From Leucothrix arctica (GTDB lineage: Bacteria; Pseudomonadota; Gammaproteobacteria; Thiotrichales; Thiotrichaceae): DNA of 64,000 nucleotides. The stretch covers positions 346,001-410,000 of the forward strand of contig NZ_QGKL01000039.1 of assembly GCF_003172895.1 (NCBI RefSeq), read 5' to 3'. Below, piece by piece: positions 8,612 through 18,369 of this stretch. The notes beneath the pieces were generated by a model, which saw only the letters and a program-made list of their open reading frames with translations, searched no databases and was not told the origin of the DNA. Numbering within the stretch: the stretch's first letter is position 1; each line of letters opens with the position of its first letter. Made by a program: the position numbers and the translations under genes.

Positions 8612-9355
8612 ATGAACCTAAACAGCCAATCTCCCATCCCGCTTTATATCCAACTCGCCCAGCGTCTACGCTCGGGTATTGAGAGTGGCGTATATACCGT
8701 GGATGAGAAAATTCCCTCTGAAAATATACTGGCAGATCAGTTCAGCATTGGCCGCCCAACGGTTCGCCAAGCGACTGATTTACTCGTCAGAGAAGGGCTA
8801 TTACAACGACGTCGCGGCTCAGGTACTTACGTACTGCCACCACCACAAAAGATTGATTTATTCTCACTAACAGGCACAACTGCTGCTTTGCAAAAAAGTA
8901 AGGTAGCCAGTGAAACACAGCTACTGTGCAAACCAGTGTTATTGTCTGCCGATGAAGTCTCTACGCAGTCACAACTTCCCGCAGTACTATCTCAGCGCGA
9001 GCTTTACACGCTACAACGCCTAACTAGTCTTAACGGCAAAGCGGCGCTAGTTGAGCACATGTATTTGGTTGCAGATGTTTTCCAAGGTATCGAAAACCTC
9101 GACTTGGAAAATCAATCATTGTCACGAGTAGTGAGTGATGAGTTTCACTTACATGCAACCGCGGCAGACCAGTCATTTGATATCTGTTACCCCGAGCTAA
9201 AAGTGGCTCAAGCATTAGAATTAGAAAGCGCGCAGCCTGCGTTACACGTTAGCCGACTGCTGCACTTTGGCGATCTTCAAGGGGCGGTTTACTGCGATAT
9301 TTATTGCCGTACGGATCGTTTCCAGTTTTCACAAAATATTACGGTGACTGAGTAA
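8612..9355 (+). CDS. GntR-family transcriptional regulator with UTRA domain
   Basis: 247 residues. The N-terminal winged helix (IPLYIQLAQRLRSGIESG, then LADQFSIGRPTVRQATDLLV and RRRGSGTYV) is typical of GntR/HutC proteins. The C-terminal half carries the UTRA ligand-binding fold. It is followed after 43 bases by trpB and trpA on the same strand, so it probably controls them in response to a small ligand, but the ligand is unknown. This is an unusual partner for trpBA, which are normally ruled by TrpR, TrpI or attenuation. Confidence 0.85.
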   Translation: MNLNSQSPIPLYIQLAQRLRSGIESGVYTVDEKIPSENILADQFSIGRPTVRQATDLLVREGLLQRRRGSGTYVLPPPQKIDLFSLTGTTAALQKSKVASETQLLCKPVLLSADEVSTQSQLPAVLSQRELYTLQRLTSLNGKAALVEHMYLVADVFQGIENLDLENQSLSRVVSDEFHLHATAADQSFDICYPELKVAQALELESAQPALHVSRLLHFGDLQGAVYCDIYCRTDRFQFSQNITVTE

Positions 9356-9398
9356 TGCACTCGGCACTTTTTACCGCATTTAACGATAGGATTCACTC

Positions 9399-10631
9399 AT
9401 GAAACACAGTGGTTATCACAGCCGATTCGGTGGCGCGTTTATCCCCGAAATATTGCAAACAACTTTTGATGAGCTAGAGATAGCTTATCTTACAGCAAAA
9501 GACGACCCCACTTTTTGGGCAGAGTATATGCACCTTATGGGTACGTACTCTTGCCGTCCAACGCCAATTACGTTTGCAGAGAATCTGACGAATCACTTCG
9601 GTGGCGCACAGATTTATATCAAACGTGAAGATTTAAACCACACGGGCGCGCACAAGGCGAACAACGTGATGGGGCAGGGCTTGTTGACGAAGCGCATGGG
9701 TAAGACGCGTGTAATCGCAGAAACAGGTGCGGGTCAGCACGGTGTTGCAACGGCAACGATGGCGGCTAAGTTTGGTTTTGACTGCACGATTTACATGGGT
9801 GCGGTAGACGTTGAGCGTCAGCGTCCAAACGTATTTTGGATGGAGCAGTTGGGTGCAACGGTTGTCCCTGTGACTGACGGTAGTGGTACGCTGAAAGATG
9901 CGATTAATGAGGCATTTCGTGACTGGGTAACTAACATGGATAACACGCATTACGCTTTGGGTACGGCGTGTGGTCCTTATCCTTTCCCTGACATGGTGAC
10001 ATGGTTCCAGTCGGTTATTGGTACTGAAGCGCGTGAGCAAATCCAAACGTATGCTGGTCGTTTACCATCACGTGCTTATGCGTGTGTGGGTGGTGGCTCT
10101 AACGCGATGGGGCTTTTCAGCGGCTTTATGGATGATAAAGAGGTAGAGCTTGTTGGTGTTGAGGCTGGAGGACGTGGTCCAGGTATGGGTGAGCATGCGG
10201 CTCGCTTGGCTTATGACGATGCATCTGTCGGTGTTGCTCAAGGTTACAAGACGTACTTCTTGCAAGATAAAGACGGTCAAATGCAGGAAACACACAGTAT
10301 TTCAGCAGGTTTGGATTATGTGGGTGTATCGCCAATTTTAGCGCATTTGCATGAAACGAAACGTGTGCGTTTTGAAGCGGCAGAAGACAAAGATGTAGTT
10401 GCTGCAATGTCACTAACAATCAAGAAAGAAGGTTTGATTCCAGCACTAGAGACGTCTCATGCATTTGCTCAAGCGTTTAAAGAAGCACCAGAAATGGATA
10501 AAGATGAAGTGATTTTAATCAATCAGTCGGGTCGCGCAGACAAAGATATCTTCACCGTTGCAGACGCACTGAAAGATCCGAAATGGGAAGAGTTCATCAT
10601 CGCTAAAGCTAAGGAGTATTCAAATGCTTGA
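9399..10631 (+). CDS. trpB: Tryptophan synthase beta subunit
   Basis: Condenses indole with serine to tryptophan using PLP. 410 residues. The PLP lysine is K86 in HTGAHKANN and the catalytic Glu is E108 in AETGAGQHG. The GGGSNAMG phosphate-binding loop and the HSISAGLDYVGV monovalent-cation region are present. It overlaps trpA by 8 bases. No trpEDCF genes are visible in the window. The split gene set may support indole salvage, or the remaining trp genes may lie elsewhere. Confidence 0.95.
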   Translation: MKHSGYHSRFGGAFIPEILQTTFDELEIAYLTAKDDPTFWAEYMHLMGTYSCRPTPITFAENLTNHFGGAQIYIKREDLNHTGAHKANNVMGQGLLTKRMGKTRVIAETGAGQHGVATATMAAKFGFDCTIYMGAVDVERQRPNVFWMEQLGATVVPVTDGSGTLKDAINEAFRDWVTNMDNTHYALGTACGPYPFPDMVTWFQSVIGTEAREQIQTYAGRLPSRAYACVGGGSNAMGLFSGFMDDKEVELVGVEAGGRGPGMGEHAARLAYDDASVGVAQGYKTYFLQDKDGQMQETHSISAGLDYVGVSPILAHLHETKRVRFEAAEDKDVVAAMSLTIKKEGLIPALETSHAFAQAFKEAPEMDKDEVILINQSGRADKDIFTVADALKDPKWEEFIIAKAKEYSNA

Positions 10632-11388
10632 GCAATACATTCGCGATAAACGAAAAGAGAAAGACCTGCTGTTAATGACGCACATCGTACTGGGTTATCC
10701 TTCGTATGATCACTCGATGCGCATGGTTGAATCGATGGTTGAGGCGGGCGTTGATCTCATGGAGTTACAGATTCCATTTTCAGAGCCGATGGCTGATGGC
10801 TCGGTGATTTTGCGTGCAAATGCAGAAGCACTAAAGTCTGGTGCGACGGTTGAAAAGAGTTTGGAAATGGCGGAGAAGATCACCGCTGCGTTTGATATTC
10901 CTTTCTTATTCATGACGTACTACAACATTTTGTACCGCAACGGCGTGACGCACTTTGTGGATAATATGAAGCGTATTGGTATTCAAGGTTCTATCATTCC
11001 TGACTTGCCGCCAGAAGAGGCTGAGGAATACTTGGCAGCGATGGCGAAGAACGAGCTTTGCCCAATTCACATTTACACACCAAACACGAGCGAAGAGCGT
11101 TTGAAGTTTTTGGGTGAGAAGAGTGAAGGCTTTGTTTATGTGACGGCGCGTAAAGGTGTGACAGGTAAAGACACTGCGTTTGACCAAGACATCGCTGATT
11201 ACCTTGGCAAATGTCGCAAGGCAACAGACTTACCATTAGCACTAGGCTTTGGTGTGAAGTCGCGTGAAGATATGGAATTCATCAAGGGCAAAGCTGATAT
11301 TGCGGTTGTTGGTTCTGAGTCTATTCGTGTGATGGAAGAGCAGGGCGTTAAGGCTGTTGGTGGGTTTATTAAGAGCTTGATTCTATAA
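10624..11388 (+). CDS. trpA: Tryptophan synthase alpha subunit
   Basis: Cleaves indole-glycerol phosphate to indole and glyceraldehyde 3-phosphate. 254 residues, TIM barrel. Catalytic acids are present: E47 and D58, spaced by 11 as in the standard enzyme (E49/D60). The conserved loop reads ELQIPFSEPMADGSVI, where the common form is ELGIPFSDPLADGPVI, so Gly, Asp and Pro have changed at three positions. The VTARKGVTG segment replaces the usual VSRxGVTG. The enzyme is probably active but belongs to a divergent branch. Confidence 0.93.
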   Translation: MLEQYIRDKRKEKDLLLMTHIVLGYPSYDHSMRMVESMVEAGVDLMELQIPFSEPMADGSVILRANAEALKSGATVEKSLEMAEKITAAFDIPFLFMTYYNILYRNGVTHFVDNMKRIGIQGSIIPDLPPEEAEEYLAAMAKNELCPIHIYTPNTSEERLKFLGEKSEGFVYVTARKGVTGKDTAFDQDIADYLGKCRKATDLPLALGFGVKSREDMEFIKGKADIAVVGSESIRVMEEQGVKAVGGFIKSLIL

Positions 11389-11435
11389 TTGCTTTGACTA
11401 GTAACTACTGCCTCAGCAGTTATGAGGCACAGATT

Positions 11436-11470
11436 TGGTGAAGTCTTTAATGTACTCAAGGGCTTCACCA
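11436..11470. terminator. Possible terminator between trpA and the diguanylate cyclase gene
   Basis: An inverted repeat with 8-base arms (TGGTGAAG at 11436-11443 and CTTCACCA at 11463-11470) and a 19-base loop sits between convergent genes and is followed by TTTATTT on the plus strand. It abuts the stop codon of the cyclase gene. Confidence 0.4.
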
Positions 11471-11471
11471 T

Positions 11472-13010
11472 TTATTTGGTGTCTTCAGCGACCTCTGAAA
11501 CATCATCATAAAACGCAAAGTTATTCTTACCCTTTCGCTTCACAGCATACATCATGTCATCCGCTTTCTTGATCAATAGACCAGGTTCTTTCTCATGATC
11601 AGGGTAGAGGGCAATACCCACGCTGGCACCGATGGAGGCAACTTCTCCGCTGATTGTGAATGATGCCGACATCGTATCAATAATTTTTTGAGCGACAGCC
11701 GAGACATCGTCACGGTTCTGAATGTCACTCAGCACAATAATAAATTCATCACCGCCTAAGCGTGCAACCGTGTCTACTTCACGAATACACTGAGTCAGTC
11801 TTTCAGCGACCTTCATTAATAAAATATCACCAATGTTGTGCCCAAGCGTGTCGTTAACGTTTTTGAAGCCATCCAGATCAATAAATAAAACCGCTGCTTT
11901 ACTATGATTGCGACGCGCAATCGCGAGCGCACTCATTAGTTTTTCCTGAAACACACGACGCATGGGTAGGCCTGTTAGCGTGTCGTGATCGGCAAGGTAT
12001 TTAAGTCGCTGCTCGGCTTTCTTCTGCTTGGTAATCTCAGTACGAATGGCGATATAGCGCTCAGGTTTTCCGTGATCATCTAAGCAAGGGACGATACTGG
12101 CGCTAACCCAATACTCTTCACCTTTTTTATTCAGATTACATAACTCACCACGCCAGACCTTGCCCTGCGTAATCGTTTCCCACATCTCTTTGAAAAACGT
12201 CGGGGAATATATATTCGTTCTTATCATGTTATGAGTTTTGCCAATTAACTCTTTGCGAGAGTAGCCGGTGATATCAACAAACTTTCTATTTACACTAGTG
12301 ATTAAGCCGTTTTTATCCGTCGTGCTTACAATCGCATGTTCATCAACGACATGCTTTTGAAACGTTAACTCTGCTGACATCACACTGAAAGAGTTTGTCA
12401 GCGCACCGATTTCATCGGGTGTAACCTTGGGTAATTGGACATTAAAGTCACCTAGTGTGATTTTGTTGGTGGCTTCGATGAGTTTTTTAAGCGGCCTGTA
12501 AATAATCCGATACTGACTGAGCGTGTTGATAAACAAGATTAGAATGATCGTTAATATGATCATGTCCCTAATGCTTTTCAGGTTCTCTTGGATAAGCTCT
12601 TTTTCATGACTCCAATCGACATCGACCTCAAACTGCCCAAGCTCCGACGTCCCCATTTTAAGAGGATAGACAACGTGTAAAATATTGTCTTCATGATCTG
12701 TAGCATCGCGCTTTTTCTCGAATAACGGATAGATCAGTTTTTTGTTTTCGTTATAGAGTTTTATATTTAACCAGCGGTTTTGATAAGTCTCTTTTATATA
12801 ATCCATGCTGGAATAAAGTGCACCGAGGTCTCGCTCCAACAGTTGTTGAATGATGCCTGACTCGGTCGCAACGAGTAACTCTTGCGTATGCTCGGTAAAG
12901 TGGGCCTTGGCCTTTTTCAGTTGTATTGGCTCCCAATAGTTATGGATTAGCACAATAGTGACTACTAATCCGATAACGGAAGGGAGCGCGAGTTTAAACT
13001 TAATTCGCAT
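11472..13010 (-). CDS. Membrane HAMP-PAS diguanylate cyclase
   Basis: 512 residues. Two transmembrane helices (about 7-26 and 147-166) flank a periplasmic sensor. Then come a HAMP domain (PLKKLIEATNKITLGDF), a PAS domain with PAC repeat (about 225-345) and a GGDEF domain. The active motif GGDEF is intact at residues 419-423 and an RxxD inhibitory site is present at 410-413, so synthesis of cyclic di-GMP with product feedback is expected. It overlaps by 1 base the stop of the binding-protein gene upstream, so both are one operon and the periplasmic protein probably feeds the sensor. Confidence 0.9.
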   Translation of the reverse strand: MRIKFKLALPSVIGLVVTIVLIHNYWEPIQLKKAKAHFTEHTQELLVATESGIIQQLLERDLGALYSSMDYIKETYQNRWLNIKLYNENKKLIYPLFEKKRDATDHEDNILHVVYPLKMGTSELGQFEVDVDWSHEKELIQENLKSIRDMIILTIILILFINTLSQYRIIYRPLKKLIEATNKITLGDFNVQLPKVTPDEIGALTNSFSVMSAELTFQKHVVDEHAIVSTTDKNGLITSVNRKFVDITGYSRKELIGKTHNMIRTNIYSPTFFKEMWETITQGKVWRGELCNLNKKGEEYWVSASIVPCLDDHGKPERYIAIRTEITKQKKAEQRLKYLADHDTLTGLPMRRVFQEKLMSALAIARRNHSKAAVLFIDLDGFKNVNDTLGHNIGDILLMKVAERLTQCIREVDTVARLGGDEFIIVLSDIQNRDDVSAVAQKIIDTMSASFTISGEVASIGASVGIALYPDHEKEPGLLIKKADDMMYAVKRKGKNNFAFYDDVSEVAEDTK

Positions 13011-13849
13011 TATTCGTTTATTGGTGACATATAAAAGCGTTCAAGGCCTAAGCTTTTAAGTGGTAAGTAATCATCCATACTCGCTAAACCGATTTCTTTC
13101 ATAGGGATTTTAGACAGTAGTTCTTTGCCTTCTTCTGACTCCCCAATCTCCATCAACGCTTTGTGAATGCTCTCTCTTATTTCTTTATCAACACTAGGAA
13201 GAATGGCAATAGGGTGAGGGGGAACAGCCTTGGTCTTATGAATGACGCGTAACATGTCTTGGTACTCTTCCTTTTGACGGCCGAGCGTCTTTTGTACGCC
13301 ACCGCCCGCAGCGGCCTCGCCTAATAGGACGTTTAAATAAACCGAGTCATGTGTTTTTACAAAGTTAGACTTAAACTTGATGCCAAAGTCATCCTCAAGC
13401 TCCTGACGCATTTGCAAGGAAGCGCCCAGTGCATTGGGTGCGGGAAAGGCTAACGTCTTGCCATCCAGTTGTTTAGGATCAGTGATGTCACTGTCTTTTT
13501 TTACAACCAATACGCCAGACAAACTACGTCCATGATCTCTCACTAGCGGGATATACCCTGCGTATTCATTGGCGATCACTAGGTGATAAGGGTTCATATA
13601 GGCAATATCAAATTTGCCCTCAGTCAGTTCTTTTTCAAATTTTGGGATGGATGGCGAACCACGAAGCTTAAATTTATAACCTGATTTTTCTTCTAAAAGA
13701 TCAAGTATAGGCCGCCAAGTGCTGTGGAGCACACGTGCCTCAAACTGAGGAACAACACCCACAATAAAGACGCCGTCATGGTTGTCAGCATAAGTGACAG
13801 GGCTGATGGCGCTCAACGCTAAAACAATCGTGCCTAATAATCTTTTCAT
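13010..13849 (-). CDS. PhnD/SsuA-like periplasmic substrate-binding protein
   Basis: 279 residues. A signal peptide (ends near SPVTYA) is followed by a type 2 periplasmic binding fold with VGVVPQFEARVLHSTWRPIL and the YMNPYHLVIAN and AFPAPNALGASL segments of phosphonate/phosphite-binding PhnD relatives. There are no ABC permease or ATPase genes nearby; instead the next gene is a membrane diguanylate cyclase. The pair thus looks like a ligand sensor rather than a transporter. The ligand is unknown. Confidence 0.85.
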   Translation of the reverse strand: MKRLLGTIVLALSAISPVTYADNHDGVFIVGVVPQFEARVLHSTWRPILDLLEEKSGYKFKLRGSPSIPKFEKELTEGKFDIAYMNPYHLVIANEYAGYIPLVRDHGRSLSGVLVVKKDSDITDPKQLDGKTLAFPAPNALGASLQMRQELEDDFGIKFKSNFVKTHDSVYLNVLLGEAAAGGGVQKTLGRQKEEYQDMLRVIHKTKAVPPHPIAILPSVDKEIRESIHKALMEIGESEEGKELLSKIPMKEIGLASMDDYLPLKSLGLERFYMSPINE

Positions 13850-14002
13850 ATGCTGTAAGCCTAGTTATAAAAACTTCGTTTGTCTCATTTTAAACTTATA
13901 TTCATTAACCTAGTTTAAATATGACCTAGCTAATGTACTCGTTCACGCACTGTGTAAAGAGTTATTGCTTAAAGTTTAGTATATCTGGCTCAGGGGTTTG
14001 GT

Positions 14003-15379
14003 TCATTGACTGGCTTCAATAACAGCCTTTAAGCGTTCGACGAGATACAAAGGCAGAGAATGTAGTGGGTATTTCACCGCTTTTGTTTTTTGTCCGTTTT
14101 GAATGGTTGTTTCTACTGTGCTAACTGAGGGAAGAGAGGCGTCAAAACGAACCGCTATTGGCGATTGTTTCTCGCCCATAAATTGGTGCAAAGATTTCAT
14201 ACTGCCGTTCTTGCCCGCTTTAATTTCAATTGGAACAATTTGCCCTGAAAGCGCTACGACATAATCGACCTCAGCATTTGCCGAACGACCTTCTCTAAGC
14301 CAATAAGTAAGTTCTCTATTGGGTGAGTCAGCTAATAGCCCTTGTAGGTGCTGCCCAATGAATTGCTCAGCGATTGATCCCTCGTTCACCAGTTTGTGCT
14401 CATCCATTTGGGAAAGTGTATTGTAATTTAAGCCGCAAATCGCATTCATCAAACCGACATCTAAAAACAGTAACTTATAGGCTTTTTCATCTAAGTCAGC
14501 TTGCAGAGGTAAGCCTGAACAATGGCTATGAACAACCTTGCTAATAACACGCGCCATACACAATAACTCTAAGTCGGCTTTCAATGTAACGCTCTGTTCC
14601 TCCCTAGAAATATTGCTATATTTCACTTTTACCCCTGCATTACGCGCAGCGAAGTTAAATACGTTCAACATCCTAGCGAGGTTACGACGGTCACCGTACT
14701 TCGGAAAATCTTCACGGTAGGTGTCAATAATCGAGTTGTGCACCTCACTAACGGCTCTAAAGCTTTTGGTTTCTGCATACACCGCAACAGCTTCTGGCAT
14801 ACCACCAACGAAATAGTAAGTACGTAACAAACTTAGTAGGCGTTTATGGGCGATGTCAGGAATAACATCATGGGGTAGATAGTTACTGATTAGTTGATGT
14901 AGTTTGTCTTCTCCAATCGCAGCTAAAAACTCAGTAAATGTCATTGGCCCCATTTGTAGGTACTGGACTCTGCCTACGGGCATGGAAAACTTGTGGTCGG
15001 ATAATGTGAACTCTAGCAGTGAACCAGCACTGATTAATGGTAACTCAGGCATATCTTCATAGAAGTAACGTAAAGCGGGGATTGCCTCTGAAACCGCTTG
15101 GATTTCATCCAAAAACAACAGTGATGACGGATCGAGAGCTGGAGTGCGGGGTAGCATTTCAAGCGCACTGACTATTTGTTGAGGATCGTTACTGATAAAT
15201 GTGGTTGCTAGCTCAGGATAACGCTCAAGGTTTACATTCATTAATGTACGTGACTGCTCTTTGGCAAATAGCTCAACAAGAGTTGATTTTCCTACTTGGC
15301 GCGCACCTCGGATGATCAGTGGTTTACGATTTTTATTATTAAGCCATTCTTGTAGGAGGTTGAGTTGTTGACGATACAT
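14003..15379 (-). CDS. DUF4143-family AAA ATPase
   Basis: 458 residues. Walker A is GARQVGKST (residues 25-33) and Walker B is LLFLDEIQ. The C-terminal DUF4143 domain is present with REGRSANAEVDYVV and IPIEIKAGK, a segment shaped like a restriction-endonuclease fold (E, then ExK). Proteins of this kind occur across bacteria and archaea in patchy distribution, often near defence or mobile genes, with no firmly established role. It is a single gene. Confidence 0.85.
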   Translation of the reverse strand: MYRQQLNLLQEWLNNKNRKPLIIRGARQVGKSTLVELFAKEQSRTLMNVNLERYPELATTFISNDPQQIVSALEMLPRTPALDPSSLLFLDEIQAVSEAIPALRYFYEDMPELPLISAGSLLEFTLSDHKFSMPVGRVQYLQMGPMTFTEFLAAIGEDKLHQLISNYLPHDVIPDIAHKRLLSLLRTYYFVGGMPEAVAVYAETKSFRAVSEVHNSIIDTYREDFPKYGDRRNLARMLNVFNFAARNAGVKVKYSNISREEQSVTLKADLELLCMARVISKVVHSHCSGLPLQADLDEKAYKLLFLDVGLMNAICGLNYNTLSQMDEHKLVNEGSIAEQFIGQHLQGLLADSPNRELTYWLREGRSANAEVDYVVALSGQIVPIEIKAGKNGSMKSLHQFMGEKQSPIAVRFDASLPSVSTVETTIQNGQKTKAVKYPLHSLPLYLVERLKAVIEASQ

Positions 15380-15595
15380 TGTGCTAGTCCGTGGTTGGTT
15401 CTTTTTATGATACCATTTTCTTATGAGATTATCATTTTAAGGGGGTGTTTTAGTGTCCTTGTTATTATTTTAGAGGGGTCTTTTTTTTCTGGTGTCATCT
15501 ATTCAGACTACAGGGCTAGCCGTCATTGTTGCTGACTATAGAAGCCTGTACCACCATGCTAGTATAGGTAATAACATAATTCTTGGTGGAAAAGT

Positions 15596-15973
15596 ATGCA
15601 AACAATAAAGCAAGAAACACTAACGGTTACAGAAGCAAACCAAGCGCTTGAGGTAAATTACGAATCTGGTCTATGGGCATTAATTGTCAAAATGATGGCC
15701 TATCCAGAGCTAACGTTTGACGCCAAAAAAGAAACCATCGTTTTTGAAGGATTTGTGCCTTTCCAAGAGCTTGCTAAGGAGTGGATTATTGGCATCAACG
15801 ATGGCACTTATGATGTACAGCAATGCCAGTCTTGTGATGCGTATTTCGATATCAATACCGCAGAAGGAATCTATGGCAAACCTGAAGAGTTTGAGGAATT
15901 CATTTGTATTCCTTGCGCAGATAAAATGACGGCACGTGAGTATTATCAGCGGTTTGTGGAACGCACGGTTTGA
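15596..15973 (+). CDS. Small zinc-ribbon-like protein, function unknown
   Basis: 125 residues with an N-terminal alpha/beta part and two CxxC pairs, C77/C80 and C104/C107, which could bind one zinc ion. I do not recognise a family. Ribosome site GGTGGAAAAGT precedes the ATG. It stands alone between the DUF4143 gene and fabV. Confidence 0.55.
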   Translation: MQTIKQETLTVTEANQALEVNYESGLWALIVKMMAYPELTFDAKKETIVFEGFVPFQELAKEWIIGINDGTYDVQQCQSCDAYFDINTAEGIYGKPEEFEEFICIPCADKMTAREYYQRFVERTV

Positions 15974-16068
15974 TCTGTCTAAAAATGCTTTTCCCTCAAT
16001 CTTACTCATCTTAGGCAAATGCTCTATAATGTTGTTTTTTGACTCTGAACCAATAGAAAGGCTCTTCC

Positions 16069-17259
16069 ATGATCATAGCACCCAAAGTCCGTGGATTTAT
16101 TTGTATCAACTCGCATCCAACAGGTTGTGCGGCCAATGTACAAGCGCAAATTGACTACATCAAAGCACAAGAAGGTTATGTTGATGGTCCGAAGAATGTA
16201 CTAGTCATTGGTTCATCGACTGGCTACGGCATGGCTTCTCGTATTACAGCGGCCTTTGGATATGGCGCTAAGACGCTGGGTGTATTCTTTGAAAAGCCAC
16301 CAAAAGCTAAGAAAACGGGTTCTGCGGGTTATTACAATGCCGCTGCATTTGATCAAGCGGCTAAAGACGCTGGCTTGTACGCTAAAAGCATCAATGGTGA
16401 CGCATTCTCTGATGAGTGCAAAGCAAAAACGATTGAGCTGATCAAAGAGAACATGGGCAAAATTGACCTAGTCATCTACAGCTTGGCATCGCCTCGTCGT
16501 ACTGACCCAGTCAGTGGTGAAGTGTTTAACTCAACGCTAAAGCCAATCGGTAACAGCTACACGGCTAAAAACCTAAACACAGACACAAAAGTAGTCGGTG
16601 AAGTTACGGTAGAGCCAGCAAACGAAGAAGAAATCGCTAACACTGTAAAGGTGATGGGTGGTGAAGATTGGGAGCGTTGGATGAGCGCACTTGCGGATGC
16701 AGACGTTCTGGATCAAGGCGTTCAAACCGTTGCTTACACATACCTTGGCGAAAAGCTGACTTGGCCTATCTATGGTCACGCGACGATTGGTAAAGCGAAG
16801 GAAGATCTTGACCGCGCAGCAAGCGCACTTCGTGACTCACTGAAAGGCCTAAACGGTAATGCGTCTGTTGGTGTGTTGAAAGCGGTTGTTACACAGGCGA
16901 GTTCTGCAATTCCTGTGATGCCTTTATACCTAGCGGTTTTGTTTAAAGTAATGAAAGCAGAAGGTACGCACGAAGGTTGTATTGAGCAACTAGATCGCCT
17001 TTACCGCGAATGCTTATACACAGATACGCCACGTCTTGATGATGCATTGCGTATGCGTGTTGATGATTTGGAGTTGACGCCAGAAGTACAAAGCAAAGTA
17101 GAAGCAATTTGGCCACAGGTTACGACTGAAAGCTTGGATGAGTTGTCAGACTTTGCGGGTTACCAAGATGAGTTCTTGAAGCTGTTTGGTTTTGGTGTGG
17201 ATAGCGTTGACTATGATGCTGAAGTATCACCACTTGTAGACGCTGATTTCATTAGTTAA
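16069..17259 (+). CDS. fabV: FabV enoyl-[acyl-carrier-protein] reductase (NADH)
   Basis: Last reductive step of each fatty acid elongation cycle. 396 residues, normal for FabV. The N-terminus [19 protein letters not shown] is the family signature, [12 protein letters not shown] is the nucleotide loop, and the catalytic Tyr-x8-Lys pair is Y235 and K244, the exact numbering known for FabV. FabV confers intrinsic triclosan tolerance compared with FabI. It is a single gene with an AGAAAGG ribosome site. Confidence 0.95.
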   Translation: MIIAPKVRGFICINSHPTGCAANVQAQIDYIKAQEGYVDGPKNVLVIGSSTGYGMASRITAAFGYGAKTLGVFFEKPPKAKKTGSAGYYNAAAFDQAAKDAGLYAKSINGDAFSDECKAKTIELIKENMGKIDLVIYSLASPRRTDPVSGEVFNSTLKPIGNSYTAKNLNTDTKVVGEVTVEPANEEEIANTVKVMGGEDWERWMSALADADVLDQGVQTVAYTYLGEKLTWPIYGHATIGKAKEDLDRAASALRDSLKGLNGNASVGVLKAVVTQASSAIPVMPLYLAVLFKVMKAEGTHEGCIEQLDRLYRECLYTDTPRLDDALRMRVDDLELTPEVQSKVEAIWPQVTTESLDELSDFAGYQDEFLKLFGFGVDSVDYDAEVSPLVDADFIS

Positions 17260-17588
17260 TAAAGCTCAATTAGAAAAAACTAAGGAGTTATCTCGATAGA
17301 TAACTTCTTGGGGATAACGTGGAATGATTTAAGCCTTCTGAGTTGAGCGGTTTTAGTATCCAAAACCCACTCTTTCATCTGTTTGAGCTTTATACATAGC
17401 TGGTTAGCCGTAACATTGTTTTTATTCGGAATAACAAATGAGGCACTACGTGCACGAAGTGCGGACGCATAGGCCGTCGGTATATTGGTTGCGTAAAGAT
17501 AAGCCAAGTATTCTCTTTCAAGTTATTTTGTGTTGAAATAATGGTCAATATAGATTGAGCCTTGAGTTAATCGCTTAAGTAATAAACG
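17260..17588. other. Intergenic region with a short palindrome
   Basis: A perfect 20-base palindrome (AGTTATCTCGATAGATAACT, 17286-17305) follows fabV and may end its transcript, although the T tract is weak. A 75-codon minus-strand open frame at 17280-17507 overlaps it; I find no family likeness, no ribosome site and no support for it as a gene. Nothing else is clear. Confidence 0.4.
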
Positions 17589-18221
17589 ATGAATGCATTG
17601 ATTATTGAACCTTCAGATGTTGTCAGAACGTTTCTACGTGAAATTTTTGAAAAAGCAGGCTTTGATGTTGATACTCCTTATGGGGAAGAAGGCTTGTATA
17701 TCGGCGTGCATGATGAGTACCAGTTTATTATTTGTAATGCATGGCTTTTTTCTGACACCTCTGAGAACTACACAATGTCAGGACTTGCTGCAATAAGGGT
17801 GTTTCGAAATGAGGGAGTTAATTGCCCAATTTTGATGTATTCAGCAAGAATTAGCTGGGATGACCTGCTTGCGGGGTACATGGCAGGTACTGATGACTAC
17901 ATCCGTAATGGAGAGGGAGCAACAGAGGATAGTATTTTATTACGAGCTAGGCAGTTAATGGCTGGAGAAGAGAGTGCTGAAAAATCGACCGATATAAGCT
18001 ATATCAGGCAAAAAATGCAGGAAGAGGGAGAACTAAAAAGAATAGCTTCAGCTAAAATTTTGGACCACTGCAAGGCTGATCGCGTCTGGCTTCCCTACGA
18101 AGTTGAAGAGGAGTGGCTGTTTCGAGAGAAAAGTAGGCAGGAAAGAATAGAAGCAAGACTTAGGGCCGTTTCGCAACTTTCCCGTATAATTAACGAGAAT
18201 CATCACACCCGTAATACGTAG
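17589..18221 (+). CDS. Receiver-like protein lacking the phosphorylation Asp
   Basis: 210 residues. The first 120 fold as a CheY-like receiver: MNALIIEPSDVVRTFLREI, the strand FIICN, the strand ILMYSAR and then AGTDDYI. The phospho-acceptor Asp is replaced by Asn (N50), and the conserved Lys after DDY is Asn; only the Ser/Thr switch is kept as Ser. So it is a pseudo-receiver that is probably not phosphorylated. The C-terminal 80 residues are helical and charged, without a known output domain. No kinase gene is near. Confidence 0.65.
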   Translation: MNALIIEPSDVVRTFLREIFEKAGFDVDTPYGEEGLYIGVHDEYQFIICNAWLFSDTSENYTMSGLAAIRVFRNEGVNCPILMYSARISWDDLLAGYMAGTDDYIRNGEGATEDSILLRARQLMAGEESAEKSTDISYIRQKMQEEGELKRIASAKILDHCKADRVWLPYEVEEEWLFREKSRQERIEARLRAVSQLSRIINENHHTRNT

Positions 18222-18369
18222 TACTCACCGCGCTTTTATACCCGCGATGTCCAGTTTTTTTGTATTGCTTTAGTGCTGTTTACCACTGTTATTGCTTATT
18301 TTTGCTGAGCTTACTTAAGCAAAGCTGCAGGTGTTAACTATCGACACTTGCAGCAGACTTCTTTACTTA

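Noticed and set aside
17280..17507. 75-codon minus-strand frame after fabV
   Set aside because: No family likeness, no ribosome site, overlaps a palindrome behind fabV.
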